DNA of 64,000 nucleotides. Source: Orientallactaga sibirica. Lineage: Eukaryota; Chordata; Mammalia; Rodentia; Dipodidae. The translations under genes and the position numbers were made by a program. Position 1 is the first letter of the stretch. Each line of letters opens with the position of its first letter. The notes under the pieces were generated by a model, which was not told where the DNA came from, made no database searches, and saw nothing but the letters and a program-made list of their open reading frames with translations. The DNA is taken from contig JAEOAD010000794.1 in the NCBI GenBank assembly GCA_036365145.1, positions 868,001-932,000 on the forward strand, written 5' to 3'. Below, one piece after another: positions 1 through 11,645 of this stretch.

Positions 1-590
1 CACAGAACTAAACCTTAATAACTCAATAATGATTATTATAATCAACCTGACCAAAGTTTGGTCAACCAGAACATGGTTTAACCAGTGTCGAATTATGCAT
101 CCTTTCACTGCCACCATCACCAGCAACTCTCACCTTTGTCCTGTCCAGTTGGTTCTCCAAAAACAATGTCTCAGTGTGACCATACTGGGTGAATTTTTTT
201 CTATGTCACCATCACTTTCTCCACTGGGATTTTAGGATCAAGTGCTAGACCTGTGGTTGGGACCCAGTGAAATTCCAGTCACATCCCCAGCCTAGCACTA
301 CAGCAACACGAGTAAAAGTATGGAACAATCCAAACCTATGTGACATGCAATACACAATTGATTCGCAATACTGAAAAACTGAGAGCTTATTAGACAGTTT
401 TGAATCCTAGTGCAACCCTCCACCTGCATAGAGTGCTTTCCCTTAAAGTATCTAGGAGAATGTGGAGAAGATAGAACAGCTGAGACACAGAAGCTTAGCT
501 GGTTTTCATTTTGATGATAAAGAAAGATTCTTTCCATGTTCCACAAAGAGGCATTGAGATGGATTTGAGGTGAAATGTCCTTTAGTAACC
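1..590. other. Unassigned sequence
   Basis: No repeat family, exon-like structure or long reading frame is recognisable here. The short open frames lack splice context and any familiar motif. It is the left flank of the MaLR-like element that starts with TGTTGTAGTT at 591. Confidence 0.5.
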
Positions 591-1014
591 TGTTGTAGTT
601 ACGTTTGCATTGCTAGGACAAAACACCCAACCAAAAACAACTGATGTGAGGAAAGGGTTTATTTTGGCTTACATCTCAAGGGGAAGCTTCATGATGGCAG
701 GAGATAGCATGATATGAGCAGAGGCTGGACATCACCTCGGCCACAGCAGGTGGAAAATAGCAGCAAAAAGAATGAGCCAAGCTCTGGCAAGGGGGAGCTG
801 GCTATAACACCCTTAAGCCCACTGCTAGCAACACACCTCTTCCAGCAAGGCTCCATCTCTCAAATTGCCATCATCTGGGAACCAAGCATTGAAAAACGCA
901 TGAGTTTATTGGGGTCATCTGGTTCAAATCACCATGTTCCACTCCTGGCCCCCATAAACTCATGATCATCGTGATGTGAAATGTATTCAGTCCAACTCTA
1001 AAAGTCCCCAGGGT

Positions 1015-1057
1015 TAAAAAAAATGTATCTAGTTATTTGAGAGAGAGGGGGAAAGAG

Positions 1058-1090
<33 letters not shown>

Positions 1091-1222
1091 AGATATGCCA
1101 GGGCCTCCAACCACTGCAAATAAACTCCAGATGCATGTGCCACCTTATGCATCTGGCTTACATGGGTACTGGGGTATCAAACTTGGGTCCTTAGGCCTCG
1201 CAGGCAAACACCATAGCTTTTT
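1015..1222 (-). mobile_element. SINE-A (ID/DIP-like) copy
   Basis: Reverse complement of the tRNA-derived SINE, with a (GA)n stretch at 1042-1088 as the complement of its CT-rich region. The tRNA-like head is truncated near the CCATAGC at 1211. It lies inside the internal region of the MaLR-like element, so it is younger. Confidence 0.85.
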
Positions 1223-1365
1223 TTTTTTTAGTCAATCACAGCACTGTTCAAAAGTCCAAAGTTATCTGAGACTGAAGAGAGTTTCTTAACTAGAAGCCTG
1301 TAAAAACACAAGTTACATACACATACTGACACAGAGTCAATTAACACTGCAGAGAATAGCCTTTT

Positions 1366-1550
1366 AGGGCCAGAGGAGAAATGGCTCAGGGGTTAAAGCA
1401 AAGCTTGATATCCTGGGTTCAATTTCCCAATACCCACATAAAGCCAGATGCACAAACTGGTGCATGCATCTGGAATTCATTTGCAGTGGAAGGAGACCCT
1501 GGCATACTTATTCTCTCTCTCTCTAATAAATTTAAAAATAAGCATTAAAA
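1366..1550 (+). mobile_element. SINE-A copy
   Basis: Diverged forward copy: GGCCAGAGGAGAAATGGCTCAG head, CCAGATGCACAAACTGG core, short CT run and an AATAAATTTAAAAATAA tail. It is also within the MaLR-like internal region. Confidence 0.8.
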
Positions 1551-2499
1551 ATGTATAGTATTGAGCATAACAAGGAAAGATTGAACCAATACAATATCTA
1601 AAGCAAGCAAGGAAAATATCAAATCCTGGAATTCTGCGTATATCTGGTACCCACAACAAAGTCTCTGGGGTTCCAATTTCACTCTTCCAGCTGGGCTGCT
1701 GACAGCCTAGGGAGAACTTCATCCTGATCTGGCAGCATTCTTTGACAGCTGTCCCATAATTATGGCATCTTCAAAATTCTGGGGTCTCCAATGCAATCAG
1801 TAATTTCACCATGGCCATGACCCCCATGGCCTCTATTCAGGGACTATAACCCCTCCTCTATATCATGCAGGGCCATCTCCAAATAATAGTGTTGCAAATA
1901 CAATGACCCTTTCTTTCTTGCATTTGTTATAGTCCCATAGAACAAGGAGGGCTACCAAATTTGTTAATCGTGGGGGAATAAAGCCAACTTTGAAAAGCAG
2001 AAAAACTCCTTGAGCATTCTTCCTACTGCCCCAGTGAAGAACAGCTGGCCCAATCTCAAACAATTGCAATTGGACCAGGCTGCTGTCTCCTGGCCAAACT
2101 TTCATTTCTTTCTGTGCCATATCTTTCTGATCTATGTTCTATCATTACTTTTAAATTTAGCTTTGCTTAAGTTCTTAGGACATGGGAAGAGTACAGCCAG
2201 CCTCTCACACAAACTGCCTTCAGTCCAGACAAAGCTCTTTTTTCCCTTTATAAGAAGCCTCACAGTGCTTATTTCATTTGCATCTTTCAATTCCAACTAG
2301 AATGCTCCATCAAGCTCTGTTTACAAAGCATCTTAGTCCAAAGTTTCAAAATATTTCCACAACCCTCTTGCAACTCAATTCCAAAACCTTCTAGCATCAA
2401 AGACCTCGCTCCTCTGGTACCAATTTTATGTTGTAGTTACCTTCACATTGCTGACAAAGCATGTGCCCAAAAGGAGCACTTACTAAGTTTTTCGAAGGG

Positions 2500-3752
2500 T
2501 TTATTGATTTCATTTATCCTTTCTTTATTGTGTGGTTTGTTTTATGAGATTTTTGTTTTGTTTTGTCTTGGTTTGGTTTGGTTTGGTTTTTGTTTTTGAG
2601 GTAGGTTCTCATTCTAGCCCAGGTTAATCTGGAATTTACTATATAGTCTCAGGCTGGCTTTGAATTCATAGTGTTCCTTTGACTTTTGCTTCCCCAAGTG
2701 CTTGGATTAAAGCTGTGGCCACCACGCTTGGCAATCATTTATTCTTTCAAAGAACCAACTCTTCTTTGGTTTCTAATTAATTTCTATCCTAATTGTAATT
2801 ATTTCTTTCCATCTACTGGTTTTTTTATTTGATTTGTTCTTCTTTTTCCAAGGCCTTAAGGTGTATTATTAACTTACTTATTTGATAGGGTTAGGGTTAG
2901 GCACTTAAAGCTAAACATTTCCCTCTTAGGACTGCCTTCATCATATAACCTAGATTTGGGTATGTTAGGTTTTCATTATCATTTTACTCTAGGAATTTTT
3001 TTCCTTTTTTGGTTTCTTCAATGACTCATTCATCATTCAATAGTATATTGTTTAGTTTCCATGAGTTTGTGTATGTTCTTTCATCTCTCTTGCTGTTTAT
3101 TAGTAGTTTTACCCAATTATGGCCAGATAAAATACAGGGAATTATTTCAACTTTCCTGTATTTATTAAAAGTTATGTTGTGTCCTAATATATGATCTGTT
3201 TTAGAGAAAGTTCCATGTGCTGCTTGAAAGAATATTTCTTCAGCATTTGGATGGAAGGTTCTATAGATGTCTGTTAGGTTCATTGGTTCTATTTATTAAT
3301 TTTTTTTTTTTTTTTGCCAAGATGACCTATCAACTGGTGAGAGTGGGGGATTGAAATCCCTCACTACTATCATGCTTGGGCTAATCTGTGACTTTATATC
3401 TAAGAGCATTTCTTTAATAAAAGTGTGTAGAACCATCATAATTGGTACATATATGTTTAGAATTATAATGTCCCCTTGTTGGATTACTCCTTTAATCATT
3501 ATGAGTGGCCTTTATCTCTTCCTACTAATGTTAGTTTGAATAGCAACACCTGTTTTGTTTTTAGGCTTATTTGCTTTAAATACCGTTTTGTGTCATTTCA
3601 CCCTAAAGTCTACCTTTTATGGAGGGGTGTGTTTCTTGGAGACAACAAACAGAAGGATCCTACCTTTTAATACATCTTGCTACTCTGTGTCTTTTGATTG
3701 GGTAATTTTATTTACAGTAATTATTGAAAGATGTGTATGAATTCCTGTCATT
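2500..3752 (-). pseudogene. L1 ORF2 fragment, endonuclease-side region
   Basis: The reverse complement matches the amino-terminal part of L1 ORF2. The stretch at 2745-2830 parallels 8868-8980 in the neighbouring L1, including the CAAAGAACCA(A/G)CTCT segment. 3670-3740 parallels 9100-9190, the start of ORF2. All frames are broken. A B1 interrupts it at 2548-2733. The fragment ends near 3752 against the A-rich end of the next L1. Confidence 0.65.
2548..2733 (-). mobile_element. B1-like SINE
   Basis: Reverse-strand B1-like element: a TTTG-rich tail complement, then GAGGTAGGTTCTCATTCTAGCCC and a diverged CACCACGCTTGGC end. About 15-20% diverged by eye, one of the older copies. Confidence 0.85.
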
Positions 3753-3859
3753 CATTTTTTTCTTTTTTCATTAATTTTTTAATATAAGTTGTAATCTGTC
3801 CCCTCCCCATCACCATTTCCCTGAGGCCTTCCTCATCAGGGTTGTTGGTGTTCACTGGG

Positions 3860-4575
3860 TGTTGCAGTCAGGTTCGCATTGCTGGCAGAAATCACCCAAC
3901 CAAGAGTAGCTTGTGGGGGAAAAAAAGATTTATTTTGGCTTGCAGACTTGAGGGGAAGCTCCATGATGGCAGGGGAAAATAATGGCATTAACAGAGGATG
4001 GACATCACCTCCTGGCCAACATCAGGTGGACAATAGGAACAGGAGATGTGCCAAACAGTGGCATGGGGAAACTGGCTATAACATCCATAAGCCTGCCCCC
4101 AACAATACACTGTGTAGCAGACAGCTTCAGGTTCACTGAGATGAACTTCCAGAACAGGTACAGTTATGGAGGAAGGGATATTTATTGAAGCTTACAGGTT
4201 CAGAGGAAGTTCCATAATGGCAGAAGAAACTGGCCTGCTATCACAGGGCCAAACACAGAGAGCAAAGCCACAAGCCACAAATCAAAAGCAACACCGCATA
4301 GCACACGTCAGGAACTCCAGCTAGGCACACTTTGCATATCTTTAGATTGAAATCCTAAACCCACCACCACACCTTAAGATCCTCCCAGTGACACTGCCTC
4401 CAGCAAGGTGGCTGCAGATGCAAACTACAAACTAATAAAACACTGAATATATTGGGAGCCATCTATTCAAACTACACTGCCTCCAGGAAGCTTTAATTTC
4501 CAATTACCATCAGCTGGTGAACCTAGCATTCAGAGTACCTAAGTTTATGGGGGGCACCTGAATCAAACCACCACA
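3860..4575 (-). mobile_element. Solo LTR, MaLR-like family 1, itself interrupted
   Basis: Starts TGTTGCAGTC and ends CACCACA on the plus strand, the reverse complement of the TGTGGTGGTTTGA...ACAACA form seen at 42005. Flanks CTGGG and CTGAG look like a 5-bp target duplication with one mismatch. Without the nested insert at 4113-4474 it is about 350 bp. The L1 3'UTR continues on both sides. Confidence 0.7.
4113..4474 (-). mobile_element. Solo LTR, MaLR-like family 2, nested
   Basis: Begins TGTAGCAGACAGCTTCAGG and ends near TTCAAACTA, the same family as the LTRs at 48925, 50522 and 62617. CACTG occurs on both sides (4108-4112 and 4475-4479), consistent with a 5-bp target duplication and slight loss of the LTR end. 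Insertion order here is L1, then LTR 1, then LTR 2. Confidence 0.75.
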
Positions 4576-7087
4576 CTGAGGGATAATTAGGGCCTCTGTG
4601 TCTGGGGAGAGCTATGTCTCAAGATGTTTCTACCCACCTTGTGGCTCTTATAATCTTTCCACCCTGTCTTCTGCAACAGTCCCTGAGCCTTAGTGGGTGT
4701 GTTATCAGTTGGTTTTGATTTCTCTGTAGCCTCTGTGTTCTGTTATGATGTGTTTGGGTTCATTACAGTGTTTGCTGCTAATTTCCTGGATTTGGATGCC
4801 AGCCTAGCACTGGGAGCAACACTTGTACCGATTCTTCAACCACAGTTTCTTTTGCACCCCAGTAGATGTGGTTAGAGGTGGCACATCTCATTGTGCAAAT
4901 TCCACTATCTTTTCTTCTGCTCTTGAATCTTGGTTCTTTCCCGTATTCTCTGCCATCTGTAAAACAAAACAGAATCTCTGACCAAGGGTGAGAGCAGTTT
5001 TGATTAAAGGGGCTATGCCTAGGAGCTTAAGGGACATTTTGATGAGGCTACCCTCTGGACTTATACAGGGAACACTGGGGGCTTCTCAGTGGGTATTCTG
5101 TTCTGACCATGGAGTGCTAATTTGGTTTCTCATACAAGTTATGAGTTCTCTCCCACTAGGTGGACCTCATGTCCAATCAGAGGGCAGTTGGTTACCCACA
5201 AAGGCTGTGTGCCACTATTGCACAAATGTGTTGTTCTTGTCCAGCTGGCAGATTGCATGGCTTGCAGGTTCTCCTGCTCATTCATGCTGTTGGTCACCAC
5301 TGTCACCAAGTAGCTCCCATAGCACTTTCTAGTCCCATAAGGGTTTGCCAGGTGAGGACTGGCTTTCCTCTCATTTCCCACATTGTCTCTGGGCATTGAG
5401 TGATGACAGACAGTGGTATCTTCAGCAATAGGGTGTTACCTTTTAGCTCTGTCAAGTAACTATGTGCTTGGAAAAGGTCTACATTGATTTTGGAGATCAT
5501 GTGGATCACCCTGGCCAACTGCTTGCTGTGGGGGTTAACAGAGATCTAGCCCAGGCATCCACAATCCAGATCCGATGGCTTAAGGATTGAAGTTTCTCCT
5601 TTTCCTATTGGGCACTTCAGCCTGGTCCATCTACCACCCATAATTGGGGGTTCCAGCTTATCTACTTCCAGGAGTAAGGTTCCTGTTGTGCTGACTACTT
5701 TGGTCTTTGGTTTTATGTAGTTCCCCTACCCATCCTCCCTTTCCCTGATCCCTCAAACACTCCATCCCATCCCAGTATTCTTTCCTTCTACTGGTTTGTC
5801 TGGTATCCCCTCTTATCCTCCCTTTTTGGTTCTTCTTTTTCCTGGTCTCATTCTAGTTACATGCCCATAGTCTTAATGCTTACTCCTTTACATTTCTCTT
5901 CTGCTGGTTCAGTTCAGGAGCCACATATGAGAGAAAACATGCAACGTTTATCTTTCTTAGTCTGCATGACCTCATTTAGGATATTTTCCAAAATCATCTA
6001 TTTTTCTGAGAATTTTATTAGTTTATTTTTCCTTACTGCTGAGTAGAATTCCATTGTGCAAATGTACCACATCTGCATTATCCATTCATCACTCGATGGA
6101 CATCTGGAATGGTTTCAATTCCTAGCTATTATGAATAGAGTGGTGGTAAACATGGTTGAGCAAGTAGCTCTGAAGTAGAGAATGGAGTCTTTAGGGTACA
6201 TACCAAGGAGTGGAATAGCTGGGTCAGTTGGTAGCTCTATTTTTGTCTTTTTCAGGAGTCTCCATACTGATTTCCATAATGGTTGTACAAGTTTGCACTA
6301 CCACTAGCAATGAATAAGGGTTCCTCTTTCCCCAAAGCATCACCAATATTTCTTGTCATTTGATCATTTTTTTAATTGTCATATTGACTAGGGTAAGAAG
6401 GAATCTTAAAGTTTTAATTTGCATTTTCCTGATTACTAGAAATGTTAAACATTTCTTTAAATGAGCATTGGCCATTCCCCTTTGAGAATTCTCTGTTCAG
6501 TTCTCTATCCTTTTTTTTTGAATGGATTGTTTGATTTTTTTTTTCAGTTCTTTGTAGATTCTAGATAATAGGCCTCTGTCAGTGGTATAGCTGGAAAAGA
6601 TTTTCTCCTATACTGTAGGTTGTCTGTTGGCCCTGTTTATGGTTTGCTTGTCTGTACAAAAGCTTTTTAGCTTCATGAGAACCCACTGGTTGAGTGTTTG
6701 TTTAATTTTCTGAGATACTGGGGTCCTGTTCAGGAAGTCTTTTCATACTCCTATATCTTGGAGAGTTCACCTATTTTGTCCCCCAATAATTTTAGAGTTT
6801 CAGGTCTTAAATTGAGGTTTTTAACCCATTTGGGATTGATTTTTGTGCATGCTGACAATAGTGGGTCTAATTTTATTTTTCTATATGTGGAAATCCAATT
6901 TTCTCTGGTACCATTTGTTTAAAATGCTGTCTATTCTCAGGTGTGCATTGTTGGCTCCTTTGTCAAAGATCAGTTAGCTGTAATTGCTTGAATTAAGGCC
7001 TGGATCTTCTATTCTGTTTCACTGGTCTATTTGTATGTTTTGTGCCAGTGTCGCTTGCTTGCTTATGTTTTCTTCCTTCCTCCCTTC

Positions 7088-7287
7088 CTTTCCTTATTTG
7101 AAAGCAGAGAGAGAGAGATAAGAAAGACAGAGAAAATGGGCACACCAGGGCTTTAGCCACTGCAGATGGACTCCAGAGACATGCACCATTTTGTACATCT
7201 AGCTTTACGTGGGTACTAAGGAATCTAACTGAAGTCATTAGGCTCTGCAGGCAAATGCCTTAAATACTGAGCCATTTCTCCAGCCCC
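7088..7287 (-). mobile_element. SINE-A copy in L1 ORF2
   Basis: Complete reverse copy ending GAGCCATTTCTCCAGCCCC. ORF2-derived sequence resumes at once on both sides (TTTGTGCCAGTG on the left, ATGCTGTTTTTATTAC on the right). Confidence 0.85.
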
Positions 7288-7515
7288 CATGCTGTTTTTA
7301 TTACTATGGCTTTGAAGTATAATTTGAAGTCAGGTATGATGATACCTTCTGAAGTGTTTCTTTTGCTGAGGATAGTTTTGGATATCTGAGACCTCTGTAT
7401 TGTCATATGAATTTTGAGATTATTTTCTCTATCTGTTTGAAGAAAGTTTCTGGGATTTTACTAGATATTGCATTGAATCTGTAAATTGCTTTTGGTAGAA
7501 TGGCCATTTTCTTTT

Positions 7516-7603
7516 GCCTTGTTTTCTGAGGTAGGGTATCAGTCTAACCCAGGCTGACCTGGAATTTACTATGTAGTCTTAGGCTGTCCTTGAACTTATG
7601 GCC
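7516..7603 (-). mobile_element. B1-like fragment
   Basis: Only the 3' half is present: GAGGTAGGGTATCAGTCTAACC to TTGAACTTATGG. It sits inside ORF2 sequence, which continues with the GGCCATTTT repeated at both edges (7501 and 7601), a plausible target duplication. Confidence 0.75.
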
Positions 7604-9223
7604 ATTTTTATGATGTTCATTCTTCCAATTCATGAGCTTGAAAGGTTGTTTCAAAGTCTCATATCCTCCTTGATTTCTTTCTTCAATGTTTTTATGTTTT
7701 AGTTGTATAAAGTCTTTCACTTACTTGGTTAGTGAAATTCCAAGATATTTATTTTTTGAGGCTATTTAAAATGGAACACTGATCTCTTCCTCCATATGTT
7801 TGTCTTTAGCATATAGGAAGGCTACTGATTTTTATGTGTTGATTTTGTATTCTGCCACTTTGCTGAAAGAGTTAATCACCTTTACAAGATTTTTGGTGGA
7901 GTCTTTTGGGTCACATATATAAAATCATGCCATTTGCAAATAGAGCTAGTTTGACTTCCTCCTTTCTAATTTATATCCCTTTTATTTCTTTCTTTTTCTT
8001 GTCTTATTGCCTTGGCTAGGATTTCTAGAACTATGTTGAAGAACTGTAGTGAAAGTGTGCACTCCTATCTTGTTCCTGATCTTAGTGAGAACTTTGAGTT
8101 TTTCCCATTTAGTATGATTTGAGCCTTAGGTGCTTTATATAGCCTTTATTATGTTGAGATATGATCCTTCCATCCCCAGTCTCTCCAGAGTTTGGATCAT
8201 GAAGTGATGCTGTATTTTATCGAAGGTCTTATTTGCATCTATTGAAATGATCATGTGGTTATTATATTTAAGTTTATTTATATAGTGTATTATGTTTATT
8301 GATTGCTATATATTGAATCATTCCTGCATCCATGGAATGAAGTCTACTTGATTTTAATGTGTTCTTGAATTTGTTTTGCAAGGAATTTATTGAGAATTTT
8401 TTACATCTAGTTTCATTGGAAATATCAGTGTATAATTTTCTTTTCTTGTTATATCTTTGTCTGGTTTTGGGATCAGAGTAATTCTGGCTTTATAGAAAGA
8501 GTTCAGTAACATTCCCTCTTTACCAATTGTGTGAAATAGCTTGAGAAAAACTGGATTTAGTTCTCCAATGAAGGTTTGACAGAATTTGGCTGAGAGTTCA
8601 TCAGGTCCTGGACTCTTTTGGTTACATGTTCAATCTCATTGGAAGTGATGTTTGTTTAGGAAGTTTGTCTGTTCTGAGTTTAGTTTTGTAGGTGGTTCTA
8701 GGTCCAGGAATTCATCCATTTCTTCCAGATTATCCAATTTATTGGAATAGAGGTTTTGGAAGTATGTCCTAATGATTCTTCTAATTTCCTCGGTGTCATT
8801 TGAAACTTTGTCTTTTTTTTCTTTGATCAAATTGGCAGGGGGGTTATTGATCTTGTTTTTTTTTTCAAAGAACCAGCTCTCTGTTTCATCAATCTTTTTG
8901 TTGTCTTAATTTCTAATTCGTTAATTTCTCTTCTGATCTTGATTGTTTTTTTTTTCTATCTGGAGCTCCTTGGATTAGAGCCTGCTTGCTTCTTATTTCT
9001 ATTTTCTTGAAAGATTATTTTCCATCTTTTCACCCTGAGGAGGTATCTTTCTTTGATGGTGAGGTGGGTTTATTGTAGACAGCAGGTAGATATATCTATT
9101 TTCAGTTACCCTATGTCTTTTAATTGAGGAATTGAGACCCCTGATGTTTAGAGTTATAACTGTGAGCTTCAATTTAATCCCTGTCATACTGAAGACTTTG
9201 TGGGTTTTGGTGCTCTGCTGAGT

Positions 9224-9985
9224 TTAATACATTTTCATGTATGTACTAGTTTTGGTTATTGTTTTCCCCTCTTGTAGGATCTTGAGTATGGTTGTTGAAG
9301 TCTTCTGTTGGAGTATTGCCTGAGATAGTCTCTGCAGTGTTGGCTTTTTGTTCATATATTGATAGAGCTGGTTTTTATCATGAAAAGTTTTGTTTTTTTT
9401 TTCCATAGTCTATTAGGAGGGATACTTTTGCTGGGTATAGTAGTTTGGTTTGGCAGCCATAGTCTAACAAAGTTTGGAGTACTCCATTCCAAACCCTTCT
9501 GCTTTTAGCATTTCCATTGAAAAATCAGAGGTAATTCTGATGGAGTTGCTTTTGTATGTAATATGCTGTTTTTCTCTTGCTGCTTTTAGCATTCTCTTTT
9601 GTTTTCATTGTTTAGCATTTTAACTACAATGTGATGTAGAGTTTCTTCCTTGGTCCTGTCTATTTGTTGTTCTATGAGCTTCTTGTATTTGGATGGGGCT
9701 CTCTTTTGTGAGAGCGGAAAATTTTTCTTCAACAATTTTGTTGAAGATGTTCTCTATGCCTTTGGCCTGCACTTCTCCTTCTTGTATGCCCATGAATTGG
9801 ATATTTGGTCTTTTTTGTATGTCCCACCATTCCCTCATATTCTGTTCACATGGCTCTGAGAACACAGCTCTAATTCCTGTCATTCTTGTTGATTTTGTAC
9901 TAGGGCTTAATGTTTTATATCGTCTCTTACATTAATTATTATTCAAGCATGGCTTATTCTCTCCTGTGGTCTCATGTATGTGATT
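9224..9985 (-). pseudogene. L1 ORF1 remnant, copy 1
   Basis: On the minus strand 9620-9883 encodes an RRM-side segment with GIENIFNKIVEE and IQIQEAHRT, typical of L1 ORF1p. 9224-9406 encodes the carboxy-terminal domain with KTFHDKNQLYQYMNKKPTLQ. Frames are broken between them. It lies directly upstream of the ORF2 start, as expected for L1. The ORF1 coiled coil is missing from this copy. Confidence 0.75.
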
Positions 9986-11190
9986 TTTCTTCTCTTCAGT
10001 ATGAAGGAGCTCTTCAAGTATTTTCTGTAGAGCTGGCTAAGTGGTCATGTATTCCTTTAGCCTGTTTTTATCATAGAAAGTTTTTCTTTCTCCATCAATC
10101 ATGACAGATGTCTTTTCTGGACAAAGTAGTCTAGTCATAGGCAGTTGTCTTTTAGAACTTAAAATACGAGCCAGGCATGGTAGCACAAGCCTTTAATCCC
10201 AGCACTCAGGAGGCAGAGGTAGGAGGATCACCATGAGGCCACCCTGAGAAGACATAGTGAATTCCAGGTCAGGCTGAGCTAGAGTGAAACCCCCTCCAAA
10301 AAAAAAAAAGAAGTTAAAATACATCGTTCCAAGCTGTCTTGGTATCTAAAGTTTCTGTTGAGAAGTCTGTTGTTATTGTTATGGGTCTGCTTTCATAGGT
10401 GCTTCTCTCTTGCTGTTTTCCAAATTCTTTGGTCTGTGTATTTGGTAATTATAATATGACAAGGAGAGGTTCTTTTCTGGCATTGTCTGTTTGGTGTTCT
10501 AAATATATCCTGTGTGTAAATTGGGATCTCTTTCCCTAATTTTGGGGAATTTTCTTCTATGATTTTGTGAAAATACTTACTCTACTTTTAGAGTGAAATT
10601 CTCCTTCTTTTATATACAGAATTTTTAGATTTGACCTCTTCTTAGTCTCCCAAATGTCCTGAAATTCCCATTCATAAGTTTCTTATTAATTTACTTTTTT
10701 CCTTGTTGGAATGTTCCAAATCCTCCACCTTGTCTTCAAGTTCAGATATTCGGTTTTCTCCTTGACCCATTCAATTAGTAAGTCTTTATATTGGAGTTTT
10801 AAATTTGAGTTACTGTGTTTATTAGTTCAAGTATATCAGGTTGGTTTCTCTTTAGTATTTCTATTTCCCTACTCATATCTTGTATCAACCTCCTTATTTC
10901 TGTCACCTGATTTTCTGTGTTCTCTTGGGATTCTTTCTGGAGTTTGTTTACTTCTTTGATTTCTTTGGTTTCCTTGAACATACTTACAATCATTCCTTGT
11001 AATTCTCCATCTGGCATTTGATCTGATTCACTCTTGCTAGAGGCCATTACTGTGAGATTCATTATTTTTGGAAGAGTTATATTACCTTTTTTTTTTTTTT
11101 TTTTTTTTGTATTTCTTATATATTGCATTGGGACTTTTGCATCTCAGGCTATTTTATTTGGATTTTCTGTTTGTTTTATTGGCTTTATTC
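9986..11190 (-). pseudogene. L1 ORF1 remnant, copy 2 (coiled coil retained)
   Basis: A second ORF1-related segment in the same orientation. 10030-10700 parallels 9380-9960 (shared TTTTATCAT(A/G)AAAGTTTT, TCTCTTGCTG and TTTTCTTC(T/A) blocks). 10799-11128 encodes a charged coiled-coil-like amino-terminal region containing KESQENTENQVTEIRRL. A B1 interrupts it at 10165-10312. This is either a separate L1 or a tandem duplication of ORF1. Confidence 0.6.
10165..10312 (+). mobile_element. B1-like SINE
   Basis: GAGCCAGGCATGGTAGCAC to a short A-run at 10298-10309. TTAAAATAC flanks the insert on both sides (10160 and 10315), a target duplication. Confidence 0.85.
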
Positions 11191-11415
11191 TTAGGTGTAT
11201 AGATCAAAAATTATATCTTCAGCCTAGGAACTCAAGGTGCCCAATGTGGTCTCTATACCGTTCCCAAAGTAAAATACTAACAGCAGAAGTGATCAACACT
11301 GGTAGCTGTGCTTGCTATGTGAATGTCCTACTACTAAAATAACAACAATGGTCCTTTTGACTTCAGTAATTGCTGGAATATGCTAGAATATGCTAGTTAC
11401 TTAGAATTAAAAGAG

Positions 11416-11645
11416 ATGGGGCTTGGCAGATGGCTTAGCAGTTAAGGTCCTTGCTTACAAAGCCAAAGGACCCATGTTCAATTCCTCAGGACCCACATAA
11501 ACCAGATACACAGGTAGCATATGTGTCTGGAGTTCATTTGCAGTGGCTGGAGGTCCTGGCACACCCATTATATCTGACCCTCTCCCTCTCTTTGTCAAAT
11601 ACATAAATAAATAATAAATAAGTAAAAATATTCAAAAAAAGAAGT
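11416..11645 (+). mobile_element. SINE-A copy
   Basis: TGGGGCTTGGCAGATGGCTTAGCAG head, B-box GTTCAATTCC, tail AATAAATAATAAATAAG. AAAAGAGATG at 11409 and AAAGAGATG at 11647 look like target duplications. Confidence 0.85.

Larger units (their letters stand above)
591..2504 (-). mobile_element. Non-autonomous MaLR-like endogenous retrovirus (LTR family 1)
   Basis: Read on the minus strand this is an LTR-internal-LTR element. The 3' LTR lies at 591-938 and the 5' LTR begins at 2429, cut off near 2504 where L1 sequence starts. Six bases inside the 5' LTR, positions 2422 down to 2416 read TGGTACC, the start of the primer-binding site typical of ERVL-MaLR elements. A GGGGGCCAGGAG purine-rich stretch beside the 3' LTR (about 941-953) resembles a polypurine tract. 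The internal 1.5 kb has no gag or pol I can recognise and holds two SINE-A copies. Assignment rests on LTR layout, primer site and polypurine tract. Confidence 0.65.
3755..5860 (-). mobile_element. L1 3' untranslated region
   Basis: The minus-strand end is marked by a T-rich stretch at 3757-3783, the complement of the L1 A-rich tail. The sequence continues through non-coding L1 3' sequence to the end of ORF2 near 5860. Its motif CTCTGACCAAGGGTGAGA (about 4976-4993) recurs in related form at 16120 and 55840, which identifies a common L1 tail family. A pair of nested LTRs interrupts it at 3860-4575. Confidence 0.65.
5861..9187 (-). pseudogene. L1 ORF2 (endonuclease/reverse transcriptase) pseudogene
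   Basis: The minus strand reads as degenerate L1 ORF2 from right to left. An amino-terminal segment with ITLNIRGLNSSIKRHR is at 8999-9187. A reverse-transcriptase-upstream segment with TDTEEIRR-like and LDNLEEMDEFLD motifs is at 8636-8830. Reverse-transcriptase and carboxy-terminal sequence continues to about 5860. Only about 360 nt separate two points that are several hundred codons apart in typical ORF2 proteins, so most of the endonuclease region is deleted. Stops and frameshifts are frequent, and a SINE-A and a B1 fragment interrupt it. Confidence 0.75.

Noticed and set aside
2887..2901. AGGGTTAGGGTTAGG telomere-like sequence
   Set aside because: Only about two and a half units, inside L1 sequence, so chance or a small slippage rather than an interstitial telomere.
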